NCBI RefSeq assembly: GCF_002252675.1
Contig: NZ_NQKY01000018.1
Location: 1 to 45,345 of the forward strand
Origin: Synechococcus sp. BO 8801
GTDB lineage: Bacteria; Cyanobacteriota; Cyanobacteriia; PCC-6307; Cyanobiaceae
Reading direction: 5' to 3'
DNA length: 45,345 bases
The notes below the pieces were generated by a model, which did no database searches, was not told the DNA's origin, and was given only the letters and a program-made list of their open reading frames with translations. Below are positions 10,774-25,158 of the stretch, in pieces. How positions within the stretch are numbered: position 1 is the first letter of the stretch; each line of letters begins with the position of its first letter. The translations under genes were made by a program, and so were the position numbers.

Positions 10774-11268
10774 TCAGGCGGCCGGGCCCCGGCCGTCGTC
10801 CGGGGTGCGCCAGCCGGCGGTGAGCTCGGCCAGCAGCTGGGCCAGCCCCTCCTTCTTCGGCAGGTCGGCCTCCGCCGCCCACTCGATCTCCTGGATGCGG
10901 GCATCGGCGAGGCCCAGCAGCTCCACGAGATGGCGATAGGCCACCCGCTCCTGGGCGTTGATGCTGGACTCCGCCGGTGAGCGCCGGCCCACCCGCACCA
11001 TCATGTAGCCGAGCTTCAGGGCCAGCTGGCGGTCGTCGGAGCCGGGCAGCTGGGTCACCAGATCGTCCAGGCCCGCCACCGGCAGCCGCTCGGCCAGAAA
11101 GGCCTCCAGCTGCGCGTCGCCGAGGCCATTGGGGCTGTCGCCCTGCAACTGGGTGGCCACCTGCTCGGCCAACAGCTCCCGCTCGGCGGTGGAGCATTCG
11201 CCGTCGGCCCAGGCGACGGTGCAGACGATGCGCAGCAGGGCCGCCTGGGTGGGGGTGAGTTCAGCCAT
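10774..11268 (-). CDS. TerB-like domain protein
   Basis: A 164-residue helical protein with the TerB-type pattern: CTVAWADGECSTAERELL near the N-terminus (an acidic, possibly metal-binding helix pair), then a repeated LGYMMVRVG / INAQERVAYRHLVELLGL segment. TerB domains occur in tellurite-resistance and stress proteins, but in cyanobacteria the role is unknown, so I do not infer tellurite resistance. It starts three bases after the uvrA stop, so the two genes are very likely cotranscribed. Confidence 0.75.
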   Translation of the reverse strand: MAELTPTQAALLRIVCTVAWADGECSTAERELLAEQVATQLQGDSPNGLGDAQLEAFLAERLPVAGLDDLVTQLPGSDDRQLALKLGYMMVRVGRRSPAESSINAQERVAYRHLVELLGLADARIQEIEWAAEADLPKKEGLAQLLAELTAGWRTPDDGRGPAA

Positions 11269-11271
11269 GGG

Positions 11272-14298
<3,027 letters not shown>

Positions 14299-14349
14299 GG
14301 GGGGCGGTCGGCAGCCGATGAGTCTACGGGGGATGGCCCTGGGACAGGC

Positions 14350-15285
14350 TCAGGCCAGCGCCGGCAAGGGGGCGGCGGCGGCGCAGAGCTCCAGGCTCAC
14401 CTCCCAGAGGCGCCGGCACTGGTCGGCATCGAGGGCGGCCGGGGCGATGCGCACCTCGGTGGGCCAGCCCCGCATGCCGCCGAACTGGTCGGGGCCGTAG
14501 TGGCCACCAGGCCTGGCCTCGGGCGCGGTGGCGGCGAACAGCTGGGGCAGGGCCCCCATGGCAGCGCTCTGGAACAGGGGATCCATCAGCCGGTAGGCGA
14601 GGGGCTCGAGGCGGGAGCCGGTGGCGGCGATCGAGGCGGGCTGGAGATTGGTGCGGGCGATGCCGGGGTGGGCGGCCAGGGAGAGAACGGGGCTGCCCTG
14701 GTCGGCGAGGCGCCGCTGCAGCTCGAGGGCGAACATCACATTGGCCAGCTTGCTCTGGCCGTAGGCCCGCCAGCGGTCGTAGCGGTGCTCGCCCTGGAGG
14801 TCGTCGAAGGCGATGCGGCCGAAGTACTGGGCCCCGGAGGTGACGGTGACCACCCGGGCACCGGGCCGGTTACGCAGCAGGGGCAGCAGGGCGAGGCTGA
14901 GGGCGAAGTGGCCCAGGTGGTTGGTGCCGAACTGGAGCTCGAAACCCTGGCGGGTGAGGCACCGGGGCGGCGCCATGACGCCGGCGTTGTTGATCAGCAG
15001 ATCGAGGCGGCCGTAGCGCTCCGCGACGGTCCCGGCGGCGGCGGCCACGCTGGCCAGGTCGGCCAGATCCAGGGGCAGCACGTCGATGGCGCCGGTGGAG
15101 GACGCGGCGGTGAGCAGCTCCTCGCGGGCCTGTTCCGCCTTGGCCAGGGAACGGCAGGCCAGCAGCACGGTGGCGCCGCGGGCCGCCAGGGCCCGGGCCG
15201 TTTCCAGACCCAGGCCACTGTTGGCACCGGTGACCAGGGCAATCCGGCCGGACTGGTCAGGGATGTCGGCGGCGGTCCAGCGCAT
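14350..15285 (-). CDS. Short-chain dehydrogenase/reductase
   Basis: A 311-residue SDR enzyme of the retinol-dehydrogenase/protochlorophyllide-reductase-like type. The cofactor loop TGANSGLG is at 19-26, followed by LLINNAGVM, the catalytic TVTSGA serine region, and the YGQSK catalytic Tyr/Lys. An ACRS segment after the second strand suggests NADPH preference. Substrate unknown. It is the third gene of a minus-strand run AraC regulator - DUF4334 protein - SDR, which hints that the three act together. Confidence 0.88.
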   Translation of the reverse strand: MRWTAADIPDQSGRIALVTGANSGLGLETARALAARGATVLLACRSLAKAEQAREELLTAASSTGAIDVLPLDLADLASVAAAAGTVAERYGRLDLLINNAGVMAPPRCLTRQGFELQFGTNHLGHFALSLALLPLLRNRPGARVVTVTSGAQYFGRIAFDDLQGEHRYDRWRAYGQSKLANVMFALELQRRLADQGSPVLSLAAHPGIARTNLQPASIAATGSRLEPLAYRLMDPLFQSAAMGALPQLFAATAPEARPGGHYGPDQFGGMRGWPTEVRIAPAALDADQCRRLWEVSLELCAAAAPLPALA

Positions 15286-15322
15286 GGCGATCGGGAAGCG
15301 AAAAGCGTTTGGGGGAGAGCCG

Positions 15323-15916
15323 TCAGCCGGAGCCGTCCTCCTTCGCTGAAATCGTAACGGAATGTGACGGACCCGGTCCTTCGCGGCGCAGCAGGAAGAA
15401 GAAGGGGGTCTCCATGCCCTTGAGGTCCATCACCCCCAGCACGGTGTCGTCGTCCACCTTGCGGAAGACATCGTTGATGGGCAGGTGGTCGTACTGCATC
15501 GTGGCGCTCTCCACGCCGCGGTAGCGGGTCATCCGCAGCCGGGCCCCGGAGCGGCGTGTGCTGAACAGTGGCAGCAGCAGCTGGAACAGACGGCCGGCCA
15601 GCGGCGCGGTGGGGATCGGCACACGCCCGCTCAGGCGCAGCCCCGGCCCCATGGCCCTCGGCTCCAGGCAGGTGAGGCCGCCGCCGAGCGTGTGGAACAC
15701 CAGCGGATGGACCTCCTCGGCGCTGTCGAAGCGCTTGCCATGCCAGTGGAAGGCCTCCAGGGCGCCGTCGAGCGGGTGGCCGGTGGGGACGCTCTCCCCC
15801 GTCCAGGCTCCGAGCATGAACGCGACCTCCACCGGAGGGAGGGCATCGAAGCGGGCGAAGGCCGCCTCCGTGCTGCTGGTGGTGCTGGTGCTGCTGGTGG
15901 CGGGGGGCGAACCCAT
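15323..15916 (-). CDS. GXWXG / DUF4334 domain protein
   Basis: A 197-residue protein. After a Ser/Thr-rich low-complexity N-terminus, LGAWTGESVPTGHPLDG carries the GXWXG signature. The C-terminal DVFRKVDDDTVLGVMDLKG matches DUF4334. The function of this pair of domains is not established; a lipid- or ligand-binding beta structure is usually assumed. It begins 14 bases after the AraC-type regulator stop and is followed by the SDR, so the three probably form an operon. No signal peptide. Confidence 0.85.
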   Translation of the reverse strand: MGSPPATSSTSTTSSTEAAFARFDALPPVEVAFMLGAWTGESVPTGHPLDGALEAFHWHGKRFDSAEEVHPLVFHTLGGGLTCLEPRAMGPGLRLSGRVPIPTAPLAGRLFQLLLPLFSTRRSGARLRMTRYRGVESATMQYDHLPINDVFRKVDDDTVLGVMDLKGMETPFFFLLRREGPGPSHSVTISAKEDGSG

Positions 15917-15930
15917 GCCGGGTTCCGGCG

Positions 15931-16884
15931 TCAGGTCTCCATTGTCCGGCGCCGACGGGTGCCGCGCGGGGATTCCCCCCAGCGGCGGCGGTAGTCGGCA
16001 GCGGTGCCGCCGCAGGCCAGGAGTCCGGCAGCCTGCATCAACTCGGCGATGCTGCGGTGGTCCTGGTCGGCCTCCAGCAGGAGCTGTCGCAGGCGGCAGA
16101 GGCGCAGCCGCTTGGCCTCCGCCATCGGCGAGCGCCCCAGTTCCTCCTGGAAGCCGTACTGCAGGTTGCGGACGGAGAGGTCCATGGCCCGGCTCAGCTC
16201 CTCGATGCGGAAACGGTGGGTCAGGTGCTCCTGGATCCAGTCGCGGGCATCGGCCACGGCCTGGCGCCGACGCCGGGCGGTGATGCGTTCAGGGCCCTGG
16301 TCGCTGTCGGGGGGGTGGCACCACTGGTGCAGGGCCTCCTCCAGGGCCGCGGCGGCATGTTGCGAGCCCCCCGGCTCCCAGGCGGCGGCCCGGGCCAGCT
16401 GCAGCCCGGCCGCGATCAGCTGCCGGCTGGCGTGCCCCTGGTCGAGCAGCGGAGACGGCGGCGCCGCACCCCGGAGACAAGGCTGGGGAATCAGGATCGA
16501 GAGACCGGTGATGGCATCGCTGGTGCGCCCCCGCATGGCATCGCCCGGGCGGAACAGCAGGGCCATGCCCGGTTCCGCCACCCGCTCGACACCGTTGATC
16601 CACTCCTGGGTCAGCCCCCGGAGCGGTATCCAGAGCACCCCGTGGCCGCATTGCTCCCGCTGCAGTTCCAGCCGGCCGCGACCGCTGAGCAGCAGCACCT
16701 GGAACTCCTCCACGGCGCCGCAGCGGATCTGGGCCTCGAACGGCGGCGAGCCCGGCAACAACCGGCTGCGGTGATGGCCGAGGGTGCTGGCCACCAGGCT
16801 GTCCCACTGGCCGAACGCCCTGGTGTGCAGAACCGTGCGCAGGCCCGGTGCGTCCAGCAGCTGCCGCGGTTGCAGACCGGCCAA
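15931..16884 (-). CDS. AraC family transcriptional regulator
   Basis: A 317-residue regulator. The C-terminal AraC HTH domain is clear (about 215-315: ARDWIQEHLTHRFRIEEL, SVRNLQYGFQEELGRSPMAE, then a second HTH). The N-terminal ~200 residues resemble the effector-binding part of AraC_binding_2-type regulators. The second HTH ends in GTAADYRRRWGESPRGTRRRR. The start is a TTG at 16884, the first possible one in frame, so the true start is uncertain. It heads the DUF4334-SDR set and probably regulates it. Confidence 0.88.
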   Translation of the reverse strand: MAGLQPRQLLDAPGLRTVLHTRAFGQWDSLVASTLGHHRSRLLPGSPPFEAQIRCGAVEEFQVLLLSGRGRLELQREQCGHGVLWIPLRGLTQEWINGVERVAEPGMALLFRPGDAMRGRTSDAITGLSILIPQPCLRGAAPPSPLLDQGHASRQLIAAGLQLARAAAWEPGGSQHAAAALEEALHQWCHPPDSDQGPERITARRRRQAVADARDWIQEHLTHRFRIEELSRAMDLSVRNLQYGFQEELGRSPMAEAKRLRLCRLRQLLLEADQDHRSIAELMQAAGLLACGGTAADYRRRWGESPRGTRRRRTMET

Positions 16885-17092
16885 GGCGCTGGTGCGTGTG
16901 TCTCTGTTCTACAGCGACCAGCACAGGGCGTCCCGCTCGCCAATCAAGAGACTTGCCTTTCTCTCACATCGGCATCCACATGTGCCCATGAAAATGCATT
17001 GTCTTCTGGATTGAGTTTCACGCGGTGGGTACGGATGTCCTGCTCGACAAGATGCAGGGGGTTTTTCCCATGGATTGTTCGTGGCCTGCTGA

Positions 17093-17546
17093 GCATCCTT
17101 CCGCTCCGGGGGCGTCAGCCGCCGCTGGGCCCTGTTGCTGGATGCCTCCAACACCCAGGCGTCCGAGGGGTTGGAGTCTCGGCTCTCCAACGACTGGAAG
17201 ATGGGCGGCGTCTTCGGCTACGGAACCAGTGGACAGTCCACTGACCAGTTCAGCAACGTGTCCATCGATACCGATCCAATCGCCCCCTTCAGTTCGGGAC
17301 GATGGATCGCACCGCCGAGGCGCGATGGTCTGGCCATGGCCTCAACCTGGCCTTGAGCTCTGAAGTCGATTGGGTGCTGAACCCGGATCACTGACGCTTC
17401 TGGGCCAGAACCGCGTCGCCAGTGCCTTGGATGTGGGCGGCTCCTTCTGGAGCAATGGCAACGGGATCTCCTGGGGCGGTGGGCTGCGGTGGCGGTTCGG
17501 GGGGCTCCCGGGGGCGGGGACACCGCCGCTTCCCCTTGAAGGGTGA
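17093..17546 (+). pseudogene. Frameshifted remnant of an unidentified, possibly outer-membrane protein
   Basis: The 717 bases between the AraC regulator and the glutamate decarboxylase hold no intact gene. Three protein-like pieces lie in order in three different frames. The first (17093 to about 17300) includes WALLLDASNTQASEGLESRL and GYGTSGQSTDQFSNVSIDTD. The second (about 17311-17394) includes GHGLNLALSSEVDWVLNPD then a stop. The third (17391-17546) includes NRVASALDVGGSFWSNG and GGGLRWRFGG then a stop. The alternating polar/aromatic pattern suggests a beta-barrel or surface protein tail, with at least two frameshifts. I cannot name the parent family. The rest of the gap (16885-17092) shows nothing I can identify. 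Confidence 0.4.
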
Positions 17547-17601
17547 AGTCGGCGGCACGGGCCCAGCGCGCTCCTAGCCTGAACCGGCCAGGTGAGCGCC
17601 G

Positions 17602-19008
17602 GTGCGATTGATGACCCTCCACGACAGAGCGGCGGCCCGATACTCCCTGGAGGACGACATCTACTCCTCCTCCGATCTCTCGGTCACCCTGCCGAAGAGC
17701 CATTTTCCCAGCAAGGAACACAACCCCCGCGCCGTGTTCGCCGCGATCCGCGACGAGCTGATGCTGGATGGCAATTCCCGCCAGAACCTGGCCACCTTCT
17801 GCCAGACCTGGGTGGAGGACGAAGTCCATGCCCTGATGGATCTGTGCATCGACAAGAACATCGAGGACAAGGACGAATATCCCCAGACCGCCGAGATCGA
17901 AGCCCGCTGCGCCCGCATGGTGGCCGATCTCTGGCACGCCCCCGCGGTCGATGACGCCATCGGCTGCTCCACCACCGGCTCCAGCGAGGCCGCCATGCTC
18001 GGCGGCCTGGCGATGAAGCGCCGCTGGGAAGCCGAGCGCAAGCGGCAGGGACAACCCAGCGACAGGCCCAACCTGGTGACCGGGCCGGTGCAGATCTGCT
18101 GGCACAAGTTCTGCCGCTACTGGGACATCGAGCACCGCGAGATCCCGATGGAGCCCGGCCAGCTGATCCTCAGCCCCGAGGCGGCCCTGCGTTACTGCGA
18201 CGAGAACACCATCGGCGTGGTGCCCACCCTGGGGGTCACCTTCACCGGCCAGTACGAACCGGTGCAGGAGCTGGCGGCCGCCCTCGATGACCTGCAGGCC
18301 CGCACCGGCCTCGACATCCCCATCCACGTGGATGCCGCCAGTGGCGGCTTCCTGGCGCCCTTCTGCGCCCCCGACCTGGTCTGGGACTTCCGCCTGCCGC
18401 GGGTGCGCTCGATCAATGCCTCCGGCCACAAGTTCGGCCTGGCACCCCTGGGCGTGGGCTGGGTGCTGTGGCGGCAATCCGTGGATCTGCCAGAGGAGAT
18501 GGTGTTCTGGGTGAACTACCTGGGCGGCAACATGCGCGATCTCACCCTCAACTTCTCCAGGCCGGGGGGCCAGGTGGTCTGCCAGTACTACAACTTCCTG
18601 CGCCTGGGCCGGGAGGGCTACCGCAAGGTGCATGCCGCCTGTTACGCCACGGCCCAGTACCTGGCGAGGGAGATCGGCAAGATGGGCCCGTTCGAGATCA
18701 TCTACGGCGGCGAGGATCAGGCGGGCATCCCCGCCCTCTGCTGGAAGATCCGGGAGGGAAGTGAGGTGACCTTCAACCTCTACGCCCTCGCCGACCGCCT
18801 GCGGGTGCGCGGCTGGCAGGTGCCGGCCTACAGCCTGCCGGCCCACTGCGAGGGGATCACCGTGCAGCGGATCCTGGTGCGCCACGGCGTCAGCCGGGAT
18901 CTGGCCGATCTGCTGCTGGAGAACATCCGCCAGTCGCTCGACTTCTTCGCCAGCCACCCCGGCCACTCCGCCCTCAGTGAGGCGACCGCTTCGGGGTTCC
19001 ACCACTGA
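17602..19008 (+). CDS. gadB: Glutamate decarboxylase (PLP-dependent)
   Basis: Converts glutamate to GABA and CO2, consuming a proton; cytosolic group II decarboxylase. The 468-residue protein follows E. coli GadA/GadB along its whole length: [39 protein letters not shown], and SASGHK-type [14 protein letters not shown] with the PLP lysine at residue 277. The C-terminus ends FHH, similar to the E. coli pH-sensing tail. A GTG start at 17602 is chosen because AGGTGAG ends five bases upstream; ATG at 17611 is the alternative. No glutamate/GABA antiporter is adjacent; a P-type ATPase gene follows after 87 bases. Confidence 0.95.
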   Translation: MRLMTLHDRAAARYSLEDDIYSSSDLSVTLPKSHFPSKEHNPRAVFAAIRDELMLDGNSRQNLATFCQTWVEDEVHALMDLCIDKNIEDKDEYPQTAEIEARCARMVADLWHAPAVDDAIGCSTTGSSEAAMLGGLAMKRRWEAERKRQGQPSDRPNLVTGPVQICWHKFCRYWDIEHREIPMEPGQLILSPEAALRYCDENTIGVVPTLGVTFTGQYEPVQELAAALDDLQARTGLDIPIHVDAASGGFLAPFCAPDLVWDFRLPRVRSINASGHKFGLAPLGVGWVLWRQSVDLPEEMVFWVNYLGGNMRDLTLNFSRPGGQVVCQYYNFLRLGREGYRKVHAACYATAQYLAREIGKMGPFEIIYGGEDQAGIPALCWKIREGSEVTFNLYALADRLRVRGWQVPAYSLPAHCEGITVQRILVRHGVSRDLADLLLENIRQSLDFFASHPGHSALSEATASGFHH

Positions 19009-19095
19009 GCCGGACCAGCGTTGAGGTTGGTGTCATCGCCGCCTCGGCTGCGGCGCCCTGCCCAGGTTGGGGAGTGGTGTCGCTGACGGATCCCG

Positions 19096-21492
<2,397 letters not shown>

Positions 21493-21726
21493 AGGAACCA
21501 AAGGAATGATCCAAAAATATCAATCACTACATCTTGGCCATCTTCAAAGCACTTCGCAATCGACAGCAGCTGAGATCCCGCCATCGAGTGGCTCCCGTCG
21601 GCAGCTCCTGGCCCTGGAAGGATGCCAGGACCTCAGCTGGAATGGAAAAGCGCGCTTTCCGTGCTAGGACAGATTTTATCTGGTTAGATTCTGCTGAAAC
21701 TCAGCGCCAGCCATGGATACCCAAGC

Positions 21727-23298
21727 TTGAACGTTCTGCTCGTCTACCCTGAATTTCCGAAAACATTTTGGAGCTACGAGAAGATCCTTGAATTGGTGAA
21801 CCGAAAGGTTCTGCTGCCACCACTCGGCCTGATCACTGTCGCCGCCATTCTGCCCCAGGATTGGGATTTCAAGCTGGTAGATGTCAATATCAGGCCCGTT
21901 TCAGAGCAAGAATGGCAATGGGCTGATCTGGTGATCATGTCAGCGATGATCGTCCAGAAAGACGACATCATTCGCCAGATCAATCTGGCTAGACACCACG
22001 GCAAGCCGGTGGCTGTTGGGGGGCCCTACCCAAGCTCAACTCCCGAGGAACTCGTTGCCGCCGGGGCCGACTTCCTGATTCTGGATGAAGGCGAGATCAC
22101 CCTGCCGCTGTTCGTCGAGGCCTGGAACCGTGGCGAAACAGGCGGCCGTTTCAGCTCCGAGGGCGTGAAACCGGATGTCACCGCCACACCCATCCCCCGC
22201 TACGACCTGCTCGAGCTCAGTGCCTACGACTCGATGAGCGTGCAGTTTTCGCGCGGCTGTCCCTTCCAATGCGAATTCTGCGACATCATCGTGCTCTATG
22301 GCCGTAAGCCCCGCACCAAGACGCCGGGGCAACTGATCAGCGAACTCGACCGCCTCTACGCCATCGGCTGGCGCGGAGGCGTGTTCATGGTGGATGACAA
22401 CTTCATCGGCAACAAGCGCAACGTCAAGATGATGCTCACAGCCCTTGAGCAATGGCAGAGGGACCGTGGGTTTCCGTTCCGCTTCGATACGGAGGCCTCC
22501 CTTGATCTGGCTGATGACCAGGAGCTCATTGATCAGATGCTGGCCTGCAACTTTGCGGCCGTCTTCATGGGCATCGAGACACCGGACACGGACAGCCTGG
22601 CCGCCACGATGAAGTTCCAGAACACGCGCTCACCCCTGCTCGAATCCGTCGACAAGGTGACGCGCTCAGGCCTGCGGGTGATCGCGGGATTCATCATCGG
22701 CTTTGATGGTGAAAAGGAGGGCGCTGGCCAGCGGATCGTCGCCTTCTCGGAAGCCGCGGGGATCCCCACGACCACTTTCGCCATGCTGCAGGCACTTCCC
22801 CATACGGCCCTTTGGCACAGGCTGGAGAAGGAAGGGCGCCTGATCGATAAGGTCGGCAACATCAACCAGACCACCCTGATGAACTTCGTGCCGACCCGGC
22901 CGGTGGAAGGCATCGCCCAGGAGTATGTGGAGGCGTTCTGCCAGCTTTACGAACCCCACAGGTATCTCGATCGGGTCCATCGCTACTTCCTGAAACTCGG
23001 CCCCCCCAGGGTCAAGAGCACCTTCAAGCTTCCCGAGCTGGCGGTGCTCCGGGCACTGCTGATCGTCTGCTGGCGCCAGGGTCTCAAACGCTCCACCCGT
23101 TGGGCCTTCTGGCACCACCTGTTCCACATTCTCTGGGCCAACCCCAAGGTGGCGGAGCAATACCTCGCTGTCTGCGCCCACAACGAGCATTTCATGGAGT
23201 ATCGAGACATCGTGCGGCTGCAGATCGAAACCCAATTAGCCGCCTATGGCCATGAACAGGAGCTGGCTCGCCATCGGCCCATCCCCGTAGCCAACTGA
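21727..23298 (+). CDS. B12-binding domain radical SAM protein (DUF4070 type)
   Basis: A 523-residue enzyme with an N-terminal cobalamin-binding-like domain (about 1-150, MNVLLVYPEFP to VGGPYPSSTPEEL). A radical SAM domain follows with the cluster motif C178-x3-C182-x2-C185, and a C-terminal DUF4070-like region. The stretch after the cluster (CDIIVLYGRKPRTKTP, VDDNFIGNKRN, FGFIIGFD-like) resembles the HpnP/hopanoid-methylase-like group, but that group is broad and I do not assign a reaction. The start is a TTG at 21727; no in-frame ATG precedes it. The 234-base upstream gap is A+T-rich compared with its neighbours and could hold a promoter; no gene is seen there. Confidence 0.88.
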   Translation: MNVLLVYPEFPKTFWSYEKILELVNRKVLLPPLGLITVAAILPQDWDFKLVDVNIRPVSEQEWQWADLVIMSAMIVQKDDIIRQINLARHHGKPVAVGGPYPSSTPEELVAAGADFLILDEGEITLPLFVEAWNRGETGGRFSSEGVKPDVTATPIPRYDLLELSAYDSMSVQFSRGCPFQCEFCDIIVLYGRKPRTKTPGQLISELDRLYAIGWRGGVFMVDDNFIGNKRNVKMMLTALEQWQRDRGFPFRFDTEASLDLADDQELIDQMLACNFAAVFMGIETPDTDSLAATMKFQNTRSPLLESVDKVTRSGLRVIAGFIIGFDGEKEGAGQRIVAFSEAAGIPTTTFAMLQALPHTALWHRLEKEGRLIDKVGNINQTTLMNFVPTRPVEGIAQEYVEAFCQLYEPHRYLDRVHRYFLKLGPPRVKSTFKLPELAVLRALLIVCWRQGLKRSTRWAFWHHLFHILWANPKVAEQYLAVCAHNEHFMEYRDIVRLQIETQLAAYGHEQELARHRPIPVAN

Positions 23299-23335
23299 AC
23301 GGCCGGATGTTCTGTCGCGGAGTCAGAAGTGGAGC

Positions 23336-25054
23336 TCAAGCCGCCCGTCTCCCCTTCTCGGGTTCGCTCGTGCCCTCAACGCCCAGCAGGCTGGCGGCAT
23401 AGCTGTGGGTCTCGCCGGAATCACCGCCGGCCAGTTCCGCCAGCTCCGCCTGGCGCTCGCGAGTGTCCCGCAGGTGGGACACCCGCGTGTGGGTGAGACC
23501 GGCCTCAACGCTCTTGCTGACCCGGAAATGGTGCTGGGCGGCGGCGGCCACCAGGGGCTGGTGGGTGATGCAGAAGACCTGGCGCCGCTCGGCGAGGCGC
23601 CGCAGCAGCTGGGCCATGGCGCCGCTGACACGGCCGCTCACCCCCGCATCGATCTCATCGAAGAGCAGGGTGACGTGGGAGTCGGCTGCGGCCAGGCAGG
23701 TTTTCAGCGCCAGCAGGAAGCGGCTCATCTCACCGCCGGAGGCCACCTCCACCAGGGGCGCCGGCGGCTGGCCCGGGTTGGCGGAGAACAGGAACTGCAC
23801 CGCATCGGCCCCCTCCTCGCCGGCCTCGGCGGGGCTGAGGGCCACGGCGAAGCGCACGTTGGCCAGGCCCATGGGCCGCAGGGCCGCCATCAGCTGCTCC
23901 TCAAGGCGCCGGGCGGCGGCGGTGCGGGCCTGGGTGAGCACGGCATTGGCCCGATCGCGCCGCTGGCGGGCGGCGGCTTCGGCGGCCTCCAGGCCCGCCA
24001 GGGCGGCCTCGGCATCCGCGCCGGCCAGCTGCTCGCGCAGCTCGTCGCGCCGGGCGATCAGTTCGGGCAGGGACTGGCCATGGCGGCGCTCCAGGGCCTT
24101 GAGCAGGGCCATGCGCTCCTGCAGCAGGGCCAGGCTGTCGGGGTCGCTCTCCAGCAGGGAGCCGTAGCGGTCAAGGTCGCGGGCCAGATCCTGCAGCCCG
24201 GCGAGGGCGTCGGCGCAGGCCCCGTGCAGCGGCGCCACACCGGCATCGAGGCCGGCCATGGTCTGCAGCTCCTGGTCGCAGGCCGCCAGGTGATCGAGCA
24301 CGGATGGGGCGGCCTCGGCCCCCTCCACCAGCCGGCCGATCAGGGCCATCACCCCCTCCTGGAGGCGCACCGCGTGGGCGAGCCGGTCCTGCTCGCCCTG
24401 GAGCCGCTGGCGCTCGGCGGGATCCTCCAGCGCCGCGGCCTCCAGCTCCGCCAGCAGCTCCTCCTGCCGCTCCCGATCCCGGGCGAAGCGGTCCCGGTCG
24501 GCGCGGGCCCGCGCCAGGGCATCGGCCTCCCCCTTCCAGCCCTGCCAGGCGGCACGGGTGGCCTCCAGAAGCGCGGCCAGCTCCTCGCCGGCGAAGCGAT
24601 CCAGCCAGCGGCGCTGCTGGCCGGGGCGGCCCAGTTGCTGGGTCTGGCCCTGCACAGTGAGATCGAGCAGCAGCGGGCGCAGCTCCAGCACCTGGCTGCG
24701 GCTCACCACCACCCCGTTGAGGCGGTGGCGGCTGGTGAGCCGGTCGTCCTGCAGGCGCCAGTCGCGGCTGAGCAGCAGTTCGTCGTCCTCGGCGTCGAGC
24801 TCCTGGCGCTCCAGCCAGTCGCGCACCGGGGCCGCCAGGCTGAAGCTGGCCTCGATGCGGCCCCGCTCGGCGCCGCGGCGCAACAGGCGGGCCCCCTGGC
24901 TGCCCTGGGCACCGCCCAGCAAGGCGTCGAGGGCATCCAGCAGGATCGACTTGCCGGCGCCGGTCTCGCCGGTGAGCACCGTGAACCCGGCCGAGAACAC
25001 CAGCTCCAGCCGCTCGATCAGGGCGATGTTCTCGAGGCGCAGACCCGTGAGCAC
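23336..25054 (-). CDS. recN: DNA repair protein RecN
   Basis: SMC-like ATPase that acts in double-strand-break repair. The 572 residues show the Walker A loop GETGAGKS near residue 30, a long Ala/Leu/Arg-rich coiled coil region (about 150-370), and the C-terminal ABC signature SGGEMSRFLLALK with Walker B LLFDEIDAGVSG. The start is GTG at 25054 with GGAGG seven bases upstream. Divergent from the ABC1 kinase gene across 104 bases; no cyanobacterial LexA-type box was recognised there by eye. Confidence 0.96.
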   Translation of the reverse strand: MLTGLRLENIALIERLELVFSAGFTVLTGETGAGKSILLDALDALLGGAQGSQGARLLRRGAERGRIEASFSLAAPVRDWLERQELDAEDDELLLSRDWRLQDDRLTSRHRLNGVVVSRSQVLELRPLLLDLTVQGQTQQLGRPGQQRRWLDRFAGEELAALLEATRAAWQGWKGEADALARARADRDRFARDRERQEELLAELEAAALEDPAERQRLQGEQDRLAHAVRLQEGVMALIGRLVEGAEAAPSVLDHLAACDQELQTMAGLDAGVAPLHGACADALAGLQDLARDLDRYGSLLESDPDSLALLQERMALLKALERRHGQSLPELIARRDELREQLAGADAEAALAGLEAAEAAARQRRDRANAVLTQARTAAARRLEEQLMAALRPMGLANVRFAVALSPAEAGEEGADAVQFLFSANPGQPPAPLVEVASGGEMSRFLLALKTCLAAADSHVTLLFDEIDAGVSGRVSGAMAQLLRRLAERRQVFCITHQPLVAAAAQHHFRVSKSVEAGLTHTRVSHLRDTRERQAELAELAGGDSGETHSYAASLLGVEGTSEPEKGRRAA

Positions 25055-25158
25055 CCAGGCCTCCGGCGAGCGATCGGTACGTGGCCCGACCGTAGCGGCT
25101 GTGACTTTCGTTTAGAAGGGGGTTTCGCCTGCCGGCGCCGCGGCGGTACCTCCCAGCC

